A DNA stretch of 64,000 nt from Owenia fusiformis (Eukaryota > Annelida > Polychaeta > Sabellida > Oweniidae). The DNA lies in the NCBI GenBank assembly GCA_903813345.2, contig CAIIXF020000010.1, positions 36,319,425 through 36,383,424 on the forward strand, read 5' to 3'. The notes under the pieces are model-generated. The model saw only the letters and a program-made list of their open reading frames with translations. It did not search any database and had not been told where the DNA came from. A program made the translations under genes and the position numbers. Of this stretch, positions 1 to 56,400 are shown piece after piece (the first letter of the stretch is position 1; each line of letters begins with the position of its first letter).

Positions 1-552
1 ATCTAACAAAATTTTGATTTAAAATTAAAATGTTGATTTGTCTTTCACTTCAATTTTACTCTAAAAGAACAAAAATATGTAAAAATCACTGAAATCCCAA
101 AAGACAGGAAAATGGTTCAAGAAGAGAGGTTTTGAGATAACAAGTAGTCTGTGCTTAACAGACAGTAAGGGCCTAATGAAAGGTATCTAATTGGGCCAAA
201 AAGGTATTTAAGGTCACATTTACATGAGGAGGTCATAACCAATATCACCTAGCAACAGCTAGCCTAACCAGACACGTCTTTAACCTGTACACATACGGTA
301 TCTTCAAATATACAGTATAAGCTAGTGCTATACATATTTCTACTGCAAATTTTGCTAAATATTAAGACTAGATATGCAGCTATATAATGAGATGTTTAAA
401 ATATATAATGTATTTAAAAAATTATGAGTCATTTCAAATACATATGTATAAACAAGCCTATCCCTAATATATCTGTTTTAATGATAACACTAATCTCGCC
501 CTTGTGGATTGGCAGTGTAATTTGTGAAACTGTTACATTATGTGCGATATAT

Positions 553-848
553 ATGACATAGGCCTATTTCAAATATATGACATAGGCCTATTTCAAATAT
601 ATGACATAGGCCTTTTCAAATATATGACATAGGCCTATTTCAAATATATGACATAGGCTTTTCAAATATATGACATAGGCCTTTTCAAATATATGACATA
701 GGCCTATTTCAAATATATGACATAGGCTTTTCAAATATATGACATAGGCCTTTTCAAATATATGACATAGACCTATTTCAAATATATGACATAGGCCTTT
801 TCAAATATATGACATAGGCCTTTTCAAATATATGACATAGGCCTTTTA
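553..848. repeat. 22-24 bp minisatellite, about 13 copies
   Basis: Tandem units built on ATATATGACATAGGCC, with either CTTTTCAA or TATTTCAA as connector, so unit length alternates between 22 and 24 bp. Thirteen GACATAG cores can be counted. Confidence 0.9.
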
Positions 849-1206
849 AAATAAATGACAAATATATCACACATCTCAAACTATATGATGCATATAAATG
901 AGCCATGTTTATAATATAAGACATATTTCACGTATTTAAATAATTTTGATACGATGTACACTGTTCCAAATTTTTCATAATTTGACTCACTAAAATTACA
1001 TAAAGTAACATTCATCTGGTCTTCCTAAAATGTTCAACTTTGTGGGGTCACATTGTGACATCAATTTGACATGCACACAATGACATCAAAATGTATGTCA
1101 CTCACACAATAACATCAGAGTGTATGTCAATCGCACAATGACATCAATCAAAATGACATCAAAACAGTGTTACATAACTCAAAGGAAATAAGTAGAGTTC
1201 AACTTA

Positions 1207-1350
1207 TTTATTAAGTTTGATTGTCAGCTTTTTCATATTGCCATATGATATGATACCATCTTCTGTTTGGCAAGACATCGGATAATCATTATGACATCAA
1301 ACTATCATCTTGACATCCCTGCATGTTTATTTTGACTCTTTTTGTTTATT
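1207..1350 (-). promoter_or_regulatory. candidate SMC5 polyadenylation signals
   Basis: AATAAA hexamers read on the minus strand lie at 1345-1350, 1326-1331 and 1207-1212, about 165 to 310 bases past the SMC5 stop. Which one is used cannot be decided from sequence. Confidence 0.4.
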
Positions 1351-1515
1351 TGTGACCCAACACAATGAAATCACCGGATTTGAAATAATTTCTGCAGAAC
1401 GATGATATTTGTTTCCTGTCACATCATTTGTGTCAGAAAGATGACATTGTACATGTCTAAAATGTGACATCACTTGTGTCAGAAAGATGACATCATACAT
1501 GTCTAAAATGTGACA

Positions 1516-44345
<42,830 letters not shown>

Positions 44346-44359
44346 TTTTTAAAAAGAAA

Positions 44360-44425
44360 TTGAAATTTTTAAGTTCGCGGTTTTTCAAATCTCGCCTAAA
44401 ATCTCGCCTTCACATGGCGCGGGAT
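44360..44425 (-). promoter_or_regulatory. SMC5 promoter-proximal region with E2F-like sites
   Basis: Within 80 bp of the start codon, minus-strand ATCCCGCGCC (44415-44424) is one base off the E2F consensus TTTSSCGC core, and AACCGCGAA lies at about 44372-44380. No TATA box. This fits a cell-cycle gene but is only motif evidence. Confidence 0.4.
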
Positions 44426-44689
44426 TTAAAAACGACATCTGTCGGCCCATGCTTTGAAATAGGTAAATATTTTGATTTTGTTATTTTGTGTTGTTACTTG
44501 TTAGATGATAATATTGATTTGCATTCCTTTGCATACTAATTTGTGGATAAATTGAGCATCGTTTTAATGTAGCACTACAGTAGATTGTTACTCTTTGGGT
44601 GAATCTTTGGTTTTGATTGGACTTTCATTTCATTTTTTCAATTTGAATTTCACTTCAATTCAAAATCCAACTCATACAAGGGCTGAAAC

Positions 44690-46774
44690 TAGTGTTGTCG
44701 CGATTAATCGATACATCACGATATACATCGCCAAAGCTGATTCTGGCGATGCATCGATGTCTGAAACAAAACATCGATGTTTTAAAAAACGTAAAGGCTA
44801 GAGTACCGACAATTGTCGGTACTCTAGACTCTGATGTGGTGGCACGCTAGAGGACCGACAAATAAATTGTCGGTACGGGAGATATGCTGTTTTTACACTC
44901 TAGAGGACCGACAAATATTGATTTTCGAATTTTCTGGCGCATGCGCTATGCGCGGGGGGATATTTCAGATATCATACGGATATTTTGGGAACAAGTGCAA
45001 AACCCGGGGAGGGTATTAGCCCCAGTTACCCGGGGATTACCAAACCCAGTCAAAAATGGTAGCCCGGGAACAGGGAATGGTAGTAAACGTTGAAACCCAA
45101 TAAAAAAACATGAACAAGTAAGACGTTAGAGAGCTATTAATGCAGAGTAAACGGCTATATATATTCTAAACAGACAGGATATTTCTCCTGAGCCGATCAG
45201 GCGTAGAAAAGGGCGTTTGCTACCCATTAGATAGAAGAAAATAGAAGAAATTTTTTCTAGAATGTTTTTTATTTGAAGCTTATGGTATGGTATGAGGTTC
45301 CATATCCATCCGCCAAAAGGTATATAGTCCATTTAAAAACCTGTGGTATCGTTCTAAATAACCCACAGTTGGCTTCTATGGTACCTAGTATGCCACTATT
45401 TGGTATCAAAATAAAGAGGAGTTCAACTTTCATTTGACCTAGCGATGTAGGTCAAAATAGTTCCGAACGTGAGCATGTTTACTACGCGTTTGCCAGTCAT
45501 ATCAGAATTGAGGAAGTGGTAGCAAACGCGAGTTACAATAAACGGACGCTGATATCTCAAAAAGTAACCTGACTCCCTATAATTTGATGTAGGTCAATCG
45601 AACCCCTATATGGACAGGTGCATTTTTATATATAACACTATGGGGGTAAGCGTTTCATAGTTGGTCACGAACGCCATATGTGCAAAGTATTGTTATGAAT
45701 TTTCGAATTTGGTGTTGGATTACGGTACTCATACCTTATAGCACAATTTTTGATGGAAGTTGCATTTGGCTCCCTTAGTTAATGGCCACGATTCCATCTC
45801 GCATGAGAGAGCTACCAAACGCAAAGTAAACAGGATATATTCCAAATGAGATATTTCTCCTGAGCCATGGCGTAGTAAGGGTAGAGGTCGACGGGGGCGA
45901 AAGCATCCCCTCCCCTAATTGTATATATCGACCCATTAGATAGAACAAGAAAAGAGCTTTAAAATGTTTTTTAATTGAAGCTTGTAGGACAATTTTGTTG
46001 GAAGTTGAAGCAATTTTTGTCGAAATAAATTATGGCTCACTACAAGTTAATGCCTGTACGATTCCATACTGCAAAAGAAGCACTATGCCCCCCCCTCAAA
46101 AGAAAAAAGTAGGTCCTCCCGGGATTCGAACTCGGGACAGAGTGTGTTTGAGTCGTGCTCGCTAACCACTAGACTACCAGTGATGAGGTTATATCTGAAA
46201 TAAAAGTAGTGGATTTATTTAAGAAATTGTCGGCTCTCTAGCAAAAACACGTAGCAGCCACTTGCGTACCGACAATTGTCGGTTCTCTATCTGACACTAC
46301 TAGGTGACGATAGAGTGCCGACAATTGTCGGTACCCCAGCAAATACCCCTGGACAGTCTCCAGTACCGACAATTGTCGGTCCTGGAGCCACTCCGTTTAA
46401 AAAAAAATTAATTTGCTAAAAATCACCCTTTCTTATCTAATTTTGATGCAAATCGCTTACCTTTCTCATGTCTTATTTCATTTTCCAGTGTTTTCTTATA
46501 TTCTTTCGCTTTAAAACTGTTTTAGCTAGTCGAAATGAACCATTAATCTAAAAAAAATTACTTTACTTTCATTTCACCGTTACTAGAAGTTCCCGGATGT
46601 ACCAGCGTACTCTTATTAATTTGTTCTGTTCGGTATTTTAGTGCATTAGCGTTCGGTATTTCAGTGCACTTTTCTCGGACTTTTTCTCGATGTACATCGC
46701 GATGTGCATCGATGTTTACTACTGAAAATTGCCGATGCATCGATGTACGATTATGGCACATCGCGACAACACTA
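44690..46774. mobile_element. 2.1-kb non-autonomous hAT element
   Basis: Inverted termini TAGTGTTGTCGCGA ... TCGCGACAACACTA, extended by CGATGCATCGATGT-rich subterminal sequence, with a perfect 8-bp target duplication GCTGAAAC (44682-44689 and 46775-46782). No transposase frame. Inside are clusters of the palindrome ACCGACAATTGTCGGT near both ends, a diverged 200-bp direct repeat (about 45130-45330 and 45800-46010) and a tRNA-like segment. Confidence 0.9.
46110..46183 (-). other. tRNA-like sequence (SINE head or tRNA pseudogene)
   Basis: The minus strand has an A-box-like TAGTCTAGTGGTTAGC and the B-box GAGTTCGAATCCCGGG at normal spacing. The acceptor ends do not pair and the anticodon stem is poor, so a working tRNA is unlikely. 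It lies inside the hAT element. Confidence 0.5.
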
Positions 46775-46782
46775 GCTGAAAC

Positions 46783-47477
46783 AAATAGTAAATTCTCATA
46801 CAGAATATTTGGCCAGCAAATCCCCGTTCGGCCCCAAATATTCGTTTAAAACCAGGAAGTAAATATAAGTTGTTTGATTTCTAAGAGCATGTGAATTAAA
46901 TACGCCAACGACGATAAGACAATGCAACAGTTGTGTTATGTTACCTTCTTCTAAGGCCACTGTATCGTGGCCTTCCAGTAAAGATCTATTCCTGCATGAA
47001 CAACTGGTCATGTCGTAATCATAAAATTTGAAATCATAATGTCCGCCATTTTTCCACATCACAATTTGAATTGCGAGTTTTGGTCTTATTACCTCACCAA
47101 AAATTCCAAAACACACATAAAGTGATCAGTGTATTAGTTTACATCTTCTGGATCGCTAACTTAGAATTTACAGCCAGTTACTAATGTCAGTTTTCGAACA
47201 TCGCCATTTTTCTTGGAGTCATTTTGTTTTAATTTTAGAAGAAATCCTGATGAAATAATGTCATATCTCATCAAGGAGCCAAGCGGGATCCGTTTTGATT
47301 AATGATTTATTTATCTGGCGATTTTTAAAATATTCAATAAATTTATGACACGACGGCCAGCTTTTTTCAAATGGAGTTCACAGTAAAACACGACGGCCAG
47401 CTTTTTTCAAATGGAGTTCACAGTAATCCAGATGAAATCCCCTCTAGCCAAGTATTGGCTAGAGACTCGAGTAAGTG
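46783..47477. other. intergenic, no gene
   Basis: Only a 40-bp tandem duplication is noteworthy (CACGACGGCCAGC, about 47350-47387 and 47389-47427). The 106-codon minus frame at 46796-47116 has no recognisable features. Confidence 0.5.
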
Positions 47478-49595
47478 CAGGGTTCGTACACACCTGGAAA
47501 TGTCAGGGAATTTCAAAATTGGGTCAGAAAGGGCCAAAAATGTCAGGGAATTTTGAAACAGTAGATGTGTCAGGGAAATGTCAGGGAATTTTGTATCATT
47601 GTTGAAAAAATAATGTTCCAGCATTTTAATATTTTTAATACATTTTAAGGCTATGATAGGATATCAATAAAATCCAAAATCGAACATTTAGTTGTTTCCA
47701 CAAATTGCAAATCTTTTCATTAGGGTTGATTGAATGACATTAAATCTGGTTTTGTCTATTTGTAAGAACAGTGTGAACATTATACTGAAACCGAACAATA
47801 AATAATATGTACAGGGCGTATCAAAAAAAAGTGCAACAAGTAGTTACCTCGTAAAATCACAAAACTAGTGATGACTTCATCAATTTCATTCAATGTACCA
47901 TAAAGCCACGTCTCTCCTCTTTGCAATGATATGTCATTCATTCACATGTGGTAATGGTTGTGTGAGAAATCCTTCCATTTGCACAGTGGGTCAAAATCGG
48001 CTCTGGACCAAGTTTTAGATATTGCAAAAATCATTGCAAGGGCTAAGTGCCAATGGAAGTTCCCCTGACTTGAATTGTTGTGACTTTTTTCTTTTGGAGC
48101 TATCTCAGGAGCATATTTGCTCACAATTCATCCACCAGATATTGCAAAACCTCGAGAAAGAATTGCCCATGGGCTCCTTTTCCCTGCTGTAACCCACAGA
48201 TGACTCAGGGCTAAACCATGCATGACGTGGACAGATGAGCGCATCTTTATGTGCAAGGAAGTGGTGGCAATTTGGAGGGGTAGGATGTATTCTTGCAAGA
48301 GTATGAGTATGAACACTTTACTGTCTATGCCACACCTTCTTCCAATAGCCCCTATGCCCCTTGTACTGTCTTTTGCAATGTTTCAAACTTGGGTCCGAGC
48401 TGAATTTTGACCCACTTTGCAAAATTAATGATTATTCGGCCAGCCATGACTCCCTGTGAATGGATGATATTCCATTGCAAAGAGGAGTAATTTGGCTTTT
48501 TGGTACATTGAATGAAATGTTTATAACTTGGTCCTAAGCTAATTTTGGTCCACTTTGCAAATGGAATGATAACTCGCCCAACCATGACCAGATATCAATG
48601 AATGATATATCATTGTAAAGTGGAGACACATTGCTTAATGGTGCATTGAATGAAATCAATGCTGTTATCACTGGTCTTGTGCTTTTCCGAGATAACAATC
48701 CGTTGCATTTTTTTTATACACATTGTATAGATGGTTCAATACAATTATGCTTTTCTATGTAGTAAGTTAGTCTTAGGCCATTCAAAGTTAATTACTGGTA
48801 TATGTTTCATGGTTTGTTGAGGGGTTAAAAACAAAAAATTTAGGGAACTTTTTACAGTTTAAAATTGTATTTATATTAAGGAGCTATCTGTTTGACAGTC
48901 CAGTCGTATTCAGTCTATTTATCTAACTCAAATATCAGTTGGCAGATTTGGTTAAAATTTTATATACCGATGCTTTTGTTGCTGCCTCTGCTCAAGAAGA
49001 CACTTACCACTTTTCATATAATGTTCACAATGATAGTATTCAATAAATATGTTTCATTAGGTAGGAATTGCCCCTCAAGGGAGGTGCTATTTTTTCTTTA
49101 GGTCAACATTTTTAAGTTTCAGTTTTTATTGGGATTCATTATAAAACATTAACAAATTATAGTTTGAAATGCTAAGAATGCACCATGTACAATTGTCAAT
49201 TTTGAAAAATTTCCGGGGGTGAACCCCTGTACCCCCCTTTGGGTTTCCTTCACTCGCAGTGATGCAACCCCCAAATATGCACCCCCTTGACACTTGCTGA
49301 CTATGCCCCTGTACATGTATGTATACCTTCGTAAATATGTAAAATTAATAATATCATGTATCAGGAATAAATTGGTGAATAGACGGTCTGAAGAAGTAAA
49401 GCTGAGTCATGAGAAATGGTACTAAAGGACAAACCTAAAATGTTTCATTATAAGTCTCGTCTTTTAAATAATACAGTTGTTTGAGACTTTTTAGAGGCCG
49501 TGCAAGAAAAACTAGATCTGGAAATTTCATTTTATGCCCGGAAATGTTAGGGAAATGTCAGGGAAATTCATTTTGAAAAAGGTGTACGAACCCTG
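47478..49595. mobile_element. 2.1-kb CAGGGTTCGTACAC-ended element
   Basis: Termini CAGGGTTCGTACACACCT and GGTGTACGAACCCTG, with GGAAATGTCAGGGAA-type subterminal repeats at both ends. The target duplication AAGTG is perfect (47473-47477 and 49596-49600). hAT-like ends but a 5-bp duplication. Confidence 0.85.
47813..48728 (+). pseudogene. mariner/Tc1-like relic nested in the CAGGG element
   Basis: Inverted ends GGGCGTATCAAAAAAAA.TGCAAC at the left and its diverged complement at about 48703-48728, each beside TA. Plus-strand remnants include TWTDERIFM (about 48225-48251), which resembles the DE[RK]-containing block of IS630/mariner transposases. Frames are broken throughout and no working transposase remains. 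Confidence 0.5.
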
Positions 49596-50094
49596 AAGTG
49601 TTATGAATGATTATAAATACTTATTCCAAGCGAATGCTCTAAAAACCGAACCTAAAAACGAACCTAGCGCAGATTGCCTCTCGTACAAACGAATGTTCCT
49701 ACATGTAACTTTATATTCAAGCATTTTGCTCTTATGGATGCCACTGGATTAATCAGCAGTGCTCAGAGGTTACAAGTAAGAGCTGCAGATGACTCTTAGG
49801 TGAGTAACCGTGGAATCTATATCGCGATTGCATTAGAATTGGGTTTGTCTTGGCGGGAGACTAAATCGGCGCGCATGCGCAGTCAATCGTTTAATATTCG
49901 AATACCACAAAGTGCCATTCGAATATCACCTCAGACCTATTTGCAACCGAATACTTGAGTATTCGTTTCACCCCTTACTCATACGTCTAGGTTTGTTTTA
50001 ACTCGCTAAAGTCACTGCACAAATCACATTAGAAGAACTATTCCACCACCTGAAAATCTTTTGGAAAATACCTAAGGTGCCCATGCACATCATG

Positions 50095-50640
50095 CAGGGG
50101 TTTCATTAGCAGCAGGCAACAGGTGATTTTCACTGGAGGTTGTTTTCACAAAATCGCCTGTTGTTTTTAGGGACTTTTTAACATGTTAAAGGACGATTCT
50201 CGGTTTGGAGAACAGTCTCCTGGGCTAACAATTTTTTTCATGAAAAATATAGAAATATTACCCAAATTAAACTATGAATATTCAAAAGAGGACATTTAAA
50301 TCTACAAGATGTAAAAATAACAAATTGGTCCGAAGCAGGGATAACGCTCAAATAGACCGATTCAATAAAATACAAGTCTCGATTTAGGGAAAGAAGTTCA
50401 TCAGTGCACTACGCTAATATTTTTTTGTGAAAAATCTAGAAATATTACCCAAATTAAATTATGACTATTCAAGAGAAGACATTCAAATCTATATTATGTA
50501 AAAAAATCAAATTTGTCCGAAGCAGGGATAATGCTCATTTAGATTGATGAAGTTCGTTCTCCAAACCGAGAATCGTCCTTTATGATTTGCATTAATTTCG
50601 CCTGTTGTTTTCATTTATTTAGCCTGTCTGCACAGGTGTA
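50095..50640. mobile_element. CAGGGG-ended MITE interrupted by a 392-bp TA-target element
   Basis: The host starts CAGGGGTTTCATTAGCAG and ends near AGCCTGTCTGCACAGG, with its far end eroded. The insert 50189-50580 has inverted arms AAGGACGATTCTCGGTTTGG and TA on both sides (50187-50188, 50581-50582). Comparison with the intact host copy at 55612-55785 shows TA was duplicated. Confidence 0.8.
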
Positions 50641-50861
50641 CCAGATGGCTGAAAATACACCGTTCCCGCAGTGGCGTACTTCTCATAAAAATAGCGTTAC
50701 GCCAATAGCCAGTATTTCGAAATGTCCACCATCAACTTTGGGAATTATTTCCCAGTACATTATGACCCAGGTCAAGAATTTCACATTAAGATGATGATAA
50801 TATCAGTTACAGTATACAGTATGCAGCTTTTGCCAAATGGAAAGGAGTTAGCTTTTCAAAA

Positions 50862-50995
50862 TATTCTAAGGGGGGGAGGGTTTATATTTGACTGCTTTGG
50901 CCCAAAACCACTTGAAAAATGCTTAGAATGGTGAAAACTGCATGATTTTGAAAGAACTTTTGGCCAGGGATTCTCCCTGCCTGGCTACGACGTGT
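50862..50995. mobile_element. decayed CAGGCCCGT-family MITE
   Basis: Shares GAAAACTGCATGATTTTGAAAG and TTTTGGCCAGGGATTC with the other copies. One end (CCTGGCTACGA) is recognisable and the other is lost. Confidence 0.6.
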
Positions 50996-50999
50996 GTCA

Positions 51000-53435
51000 A
51001 TAAGACCTGCCAAGTAAGAGAAATTTGATGAGACATTATAGTCCACAATAGTTATAACAACTATATCCTTATCTCCGGTATTGAAGAGATCTCAATTTGG
51101 GTTCAGATAACATTATATCCGGGTTCTTTCCGATTGGAATATACAGGGTATGATTTTTGAACGCAATACTGTATTTCAGCTCTATTTAACAATTTTCTTT
51201 ACATGTGGTATATTTTCAAAATACATGAAAATATGTATACTTATTCCATAGTTAGCATGATATTCATAGGATAACATGTCAAAATAAAAACAATATTTTT
51301 GTAATCAGTGCAGATATCATATCCATTTGTGGATAAAAATCATATCACTCATAAATCATAGGATATCCTCTAGTTATTACACAATTTTTTACAGGCTTTT
51401 TCATGAATATCTTTTGAATATGATAATTAGCGTGAAATGAATAACCGGGTGAATAACCTCAATGTCACTGGCTTTATTCCCGGAATCTGAGACCTTCACA
51501 CTCGATATGAAACAAGAAATAAGTTTTCATGTATTTGACATATTACATGAATGTGTATTTGACTGATATTTATTCTGAGGGTGCTAACCTGTTAATATAT
51601 ATTAAAATATACTATATCGTCCCAAATATGTCAAAATTTGCTGAATCAGCAGAAAAATTGCTCAACATATAGAAGATGTCTCAATTACATGGTTTCATTT
51701 CATTTTGTAGAGCAGTGTAACTATACTAACAATAAATGTAGAGAAACAAACTTTCAACCCCTATTCTACCAGACTGAACTGATTCACATGGAAGATTTAT
51801 TATATAACCAACTAATTACAAGCATGATATCAGAAACATGTGGAATTCATTATTTTTAATTGATGAAACAGAACAAGTGTGAAATTCCATGAACCTGACA
51901 TAGATATGAAAATTAGTTTTCTACAAGATACCTATTAATTATAAGGAGACATATCTACTACTACAGTATAACTTCAGCATAACAGACTTCATATGGTTAC
52001 CAGCTGTAGTCTCAGAGACATAAACATGCTCTGTATCTAGAAATTGATACTGGATGTTACTCTGCTGTGGATCATGTAAATATACCAACACTGATGTTCA
52101 GGGTGTTCAGGTTTCAAGCTAAACTATTTTAAATGAATTTTACAATTGATTAATGATTGTATGAGGAAACATTCTCCAAAAAGGAGTCTCTGTCAATTTG
52201 TAGTTGATAATTATTGATACTGTAAGCTGAGACTTTAACAATTTGTGATTTAAGTTAAAAGTGGCACATTAGATATACTATTTTTTTATTATTCAAATAT
52301 ATGTGTGTCCTTTTTCAATCTTATTGAAAAGATAATGTGTTCTACACTGTAATAGTTGAATATTTGATAGTTAAAAAATTTCAAAAGGGCAGGAAATTTG
52401 AATATTTGAGAAATGAAAAGCTGATAGCTTTTTTCAAAATATTCTTTTCTCAAAAATTCTAAAATTAAAGTCATGAAAAATGTTAATAAATGATAGAATC
52501 ATATTTTCAAACTTTACATGGGGTCTTTAAGAATTTACAACCCTATCATCCCTCTATATTATAATGGACCAGACCAATTTAATAAAGTTTATCTGCATGT
52601 ATTTACTTTTAGTTTGTTGATTCACTTCTTTAAGTTGAGTTTATAAAGCTTATAAGCCTTGACTCAGTTCAACATGAAATGAATTTTCCTTGAAGATGTT
52701 GCTTTCCAAAATTTGCATGAGATGCTTTTGCATCAAGTGTTCATATTAGGAAACAAGGCCTGAAAGGAATGGTCATTCCACAGTGCATTGAGTCTTGGGC
52801 TTAAATTCTTTTCACACATTGTAAATAAAAGATCACCAAAAGAACATTTTCAATGAAACATTTTGCAAGGGTCAAACTGGCGAAGCATCAATTTCAATTA
52901 GGGAGTTTAGTTCTCACCATGAGGACAACCTTACAACAAATGTGTCATTGGTTATTTCATGTACTAAGTTGAAATACTGTGTTCGGATTGGCTGGATTCC
53001 GACACACCTTTCCTAGCTATGTGTGAATCTTCATTACTACACCTCCCAAACATTGTCTTCTTAATAACGACCATTTGCCAGATCAATGAAAATTTGTAAT
53101 TCTTGACGTGATGCATTGTGGGAGATATTTATGTTAATGACCATGTGTTCTATCGCAAATTTGTCTATTGCCTGAATTTCCACTCACTTACAACGCCCAA
53201 TCAGGCTTGACATTTGATTGTACAAGAATGCTCAATATTTTCAAGGAATGCCCATCCCTTTTATTTCCAAACAGGAGAGCCATCTTTTATGTAAATTCAA
53301 ATGTTGTTACCCACAGGGCCAATAATGCTTTGGCTTAGGCCCTGTTTATGCTGACTATTAATATTGTTTAAATGAAGGAACCATAAAAACTAAAAACTTT
53401 TATTTCCAGATTTATAAACCATACTGTAAGGTGAT
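51000..53435. other. intergenic and 5' region of the LOTUS/RRM gene
   Basis: AT-rich, no supportable coding sequence. A good acceptor (TTTATTTCCAG) ends at 53409, 26 bases before the ATG, so a 5' non-coding exon probably lies somewhere in this stretch. I could not place it. Confidence 0.5.
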
Positions 53436-56400
53436 ATGGCGGAAGTTCCCGAGAGTCTGAAAAGGGAGCTAAGGGCAGTCCTACTATCTTCTGGGGGACT
53501 CACAGAGAGAAAACTCATCAAAGACTATCAATCTTTAAATGGGAAAATGATACCATGGAGAGAATTTGGCTTTCAGCGCTTCATTGATTTGGCTATCTCC
53601 ATTCCCGATGTAATCAGGTAACAAAATAAATTCATAAAAGAATAACTTGAAATTGCCAACATTAAAGATTCTCCATATTCTTATTATTACATTTTTATAA
53701 TGACCCGATCTCTTTAAGGTCATCTTAATATCATTTACAACCTGTTGTTGTAAGTATGATAAACTTCAGGCGAGGCAAAAACATATATTTTCATTGATTA
53801 ATCACTATTTTTTCCTAATCACTAATTTACTCCAAAGACGGGGATGTAGAATTTCTATTTTGCATTTTATCATCATAGATCTCAGAGATTGCTGAAGTCC
53901 ATGATGAAATCATAACAAAATAGAAGATTTTTCAGCATAGGAATAACTCACAAATTTTTGTCTGGGTGCAATTACGGTGCTATGTCATTTTCTGATTTCA
54001 ACAAGGTGTTGAGTTTACTTAAAAACAGGAAATGAAGAGACATGCTTTATATTAGACCCATTTTTGTCAAACTTGCTTCGACATACAGTAGTTTTAAGTG
54101 TCAACAAGGATAAAATCTTCAACGTCATTTTACATATTTCACTTTTTCATAGGATTTCATATTCTGCGACGGAAAAAGAGAGTATATTCTTTGGCATCGG
54201 GGATGAAGAGTCTTATATGACGCCTGCTCAGATACAGGCTCAGACAAAAATAGCCAGTAAAGGTCGACAAAGAGGTGAGAAAGTATGATTTCTTAAATAC
54301 TGTTAGTTTAAATATTTAAATGTAGATAGTTTTTTTTTTTTTTATGTCACCACCAGAAGTTGTGACATATTGTTACAGTCTCCAACTTTTTGTGGACAGT
54401 GTTTGGTAGTTGGCATTTGCGGTTGGTGTCTATAACAAATGGCAGGTGGTGACACTTTGTAATGCCTTCTCTTATTTCATTTAATGAAATGCATATTATG
54501 ATATCTGAAGTGCATGGTGTCAAAAATGTATGTCTTGATATCTGAAGTGCATGAAATGATGTCAGACATGCAAGCCATGATGTCAGAAATACATCTTATA
54601 TTGTTTGAGATATATCTCATGATGTCATAGATGCATGTCATGATGTCAGGAATATATGTCATGATGTCATAAATGCATGTCATGATGTCAGATATTCATG
54701 AAATGGTGTCAGAAATGCATGTTAGACTATTTATAATTACAATATTATTTTGTTTATTGTTTACTCTTTATTTTTATCGGATTTACTCAATAATGTACTT
54801 TTGAAACTGTTTCTCTGAAAAATGGTGTCCAATTATCAGCAATATTATCATGGGGAGGGGGCAAATGAAGTGATAGTGACAATGAAAATGTTGTTTTGCC
54901 GTATTTTCTCTAATAAGCTCTAAATTTCTAATTAATATTTGAAATGTTTGTTATAAGATTAAAGTCGATTTGTCAAATTGTTTTACTTCTACGTAACAAA
55001 ATGTAACCAAAGCCTTTTGTTACGTTTGTTACTTAGAAGTAAAACAATTTGACAAGTCGACTGAAATCTTTGTTACTTGAAACAAGAATTTTCTTGGCCT
55101 ACCCATGAATGTTATGTGAACCTTTGTAGTAACATTGTCCATGCACATGTAATTATTTTAAACATTTAGTTTCTTGTAAGAATTATATAATTAATTTCAT
55201 TTTCATTCCTCAAAAGGGAACAGGCGAAGAAATAATGAAAATGGTAAGTAAATAAATTTGATTACATGTAGAAAACTCCATTTTGGTGATTTTCCCCATT
55301 TTGGTGATTTACCCCATTTTTGGTGATTTTCCCCATTTTGGTGATTTTACTCATTTTGGTGATTTTCCCCATTTTGATGATTTTCCCCATTTTGGTGATT
55401 TTCCCCATTTTGGTGATTTTTCCGAATTTAAGCTGCAAAGCAAAAATGACAGAAATGCAATCCCCTTCCTTATTCTTCACATTTCTCTCTAAACTTGAAT
55501 GGTGTGTCTACTTTTCTGCCATTTCTATATAATTTAGATTGTCCCCTTCATGCCTGTTTACTTGATTCCTTGCTAATTGCAGTCCTTTCCTCTCTAAATA
55601 ATATGACAGGGGTTTCACTAGAATTCCTTACAACAGGCTAAATAAATTAAAACAACAGGCAAAATTAATGGAAATCAAATTTAACATGAAAAAGTTGAAA
55701 AGTACTTAAAAACAACAGGCGTTTTTGTGAAAACAACTGATGAAATTGAAATTTGCCTGTTGCCTGCTGCTAATGAAACCCCTGTATGAACACCTGCTTG
55801 ATTTTACCATTTTCTGCATATAGTGTATAAAATGCTTTTTAGTGGAACTTTATCTAGTCAGTTTTTTTTTCAAAGATTAGTCAGGATCTAAAAATTTTTA
55901 ATAAGCATTTTTAATAAGCCAAAGAGGTAAGGCAAAAAATAGCAATAGACTAGATCCTAGTAGAAATTCTCTTGACTTAGGTCATTAAATATTCAAAATT
56001 CAGTCAAAGTGATGTCATATTTGAAATCTACATGTAAAAGTAGAAATGTGAGTTCTAGTTCGGGGAGATTCCCCATAGACCCCATGTTATAAGATCACAA
56101 AACGTGATATATCTTTTGTTGTATTGGACAGATAACATTATTTTCCTTTAATGGACATATTTTGATTTGCATAACTATTAGATACATAAGGGTGATATAA
56201 AAGTCGAACCAATAGAGCCACCTGGTGATGAAACTGGTAACTACCTTCTCGCATCTGAGTTATTGAATTAGACCTCATTTTTGTAGTTTCCATTACCTAG
56301 CCTGCCTTGTGCCTAGCTACTTATATGCTATTTGATTCCTTACCAAATTTGCTTAATGTTAAATTGAATATATGCCTGGTGAATAACTTAAGGCATGTTA

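Larger units (their letters stand above)
1..1515. other. 3' flank and probable 3' UTR of SMC5, no gene
   Basis: No coding sequence is supportable here. The SMC5 stop codon is at 1516-1518, so the part nearest it is expected to be its 3' UTR. Positions 1040-1515 are full of a degenerate TGACATCA-type motif at irregular spacing. A minisatellite occupies about 553-848. The rest is AT-rich sequence in which I see nothing. Confidence 0.7.

Noticed and set aside
46796-47116. 106-codon minus-strand frame between transposons
   Set aside because: No family resemblance and no splice or promoter context; treated as chance.
54477-54683. frame reading IMTCIYDIMTYI repeats
   Set aside because: Translation of degenerate CATGATGTCAGA tandem repeats next to a MITE.
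55262-55532. repeat-coded frames (FPHFGD and KITKMG patterns)
   Set aside because: Translations of the 17-18 bp minisatellite in the LOTUS/RRM gene intron.
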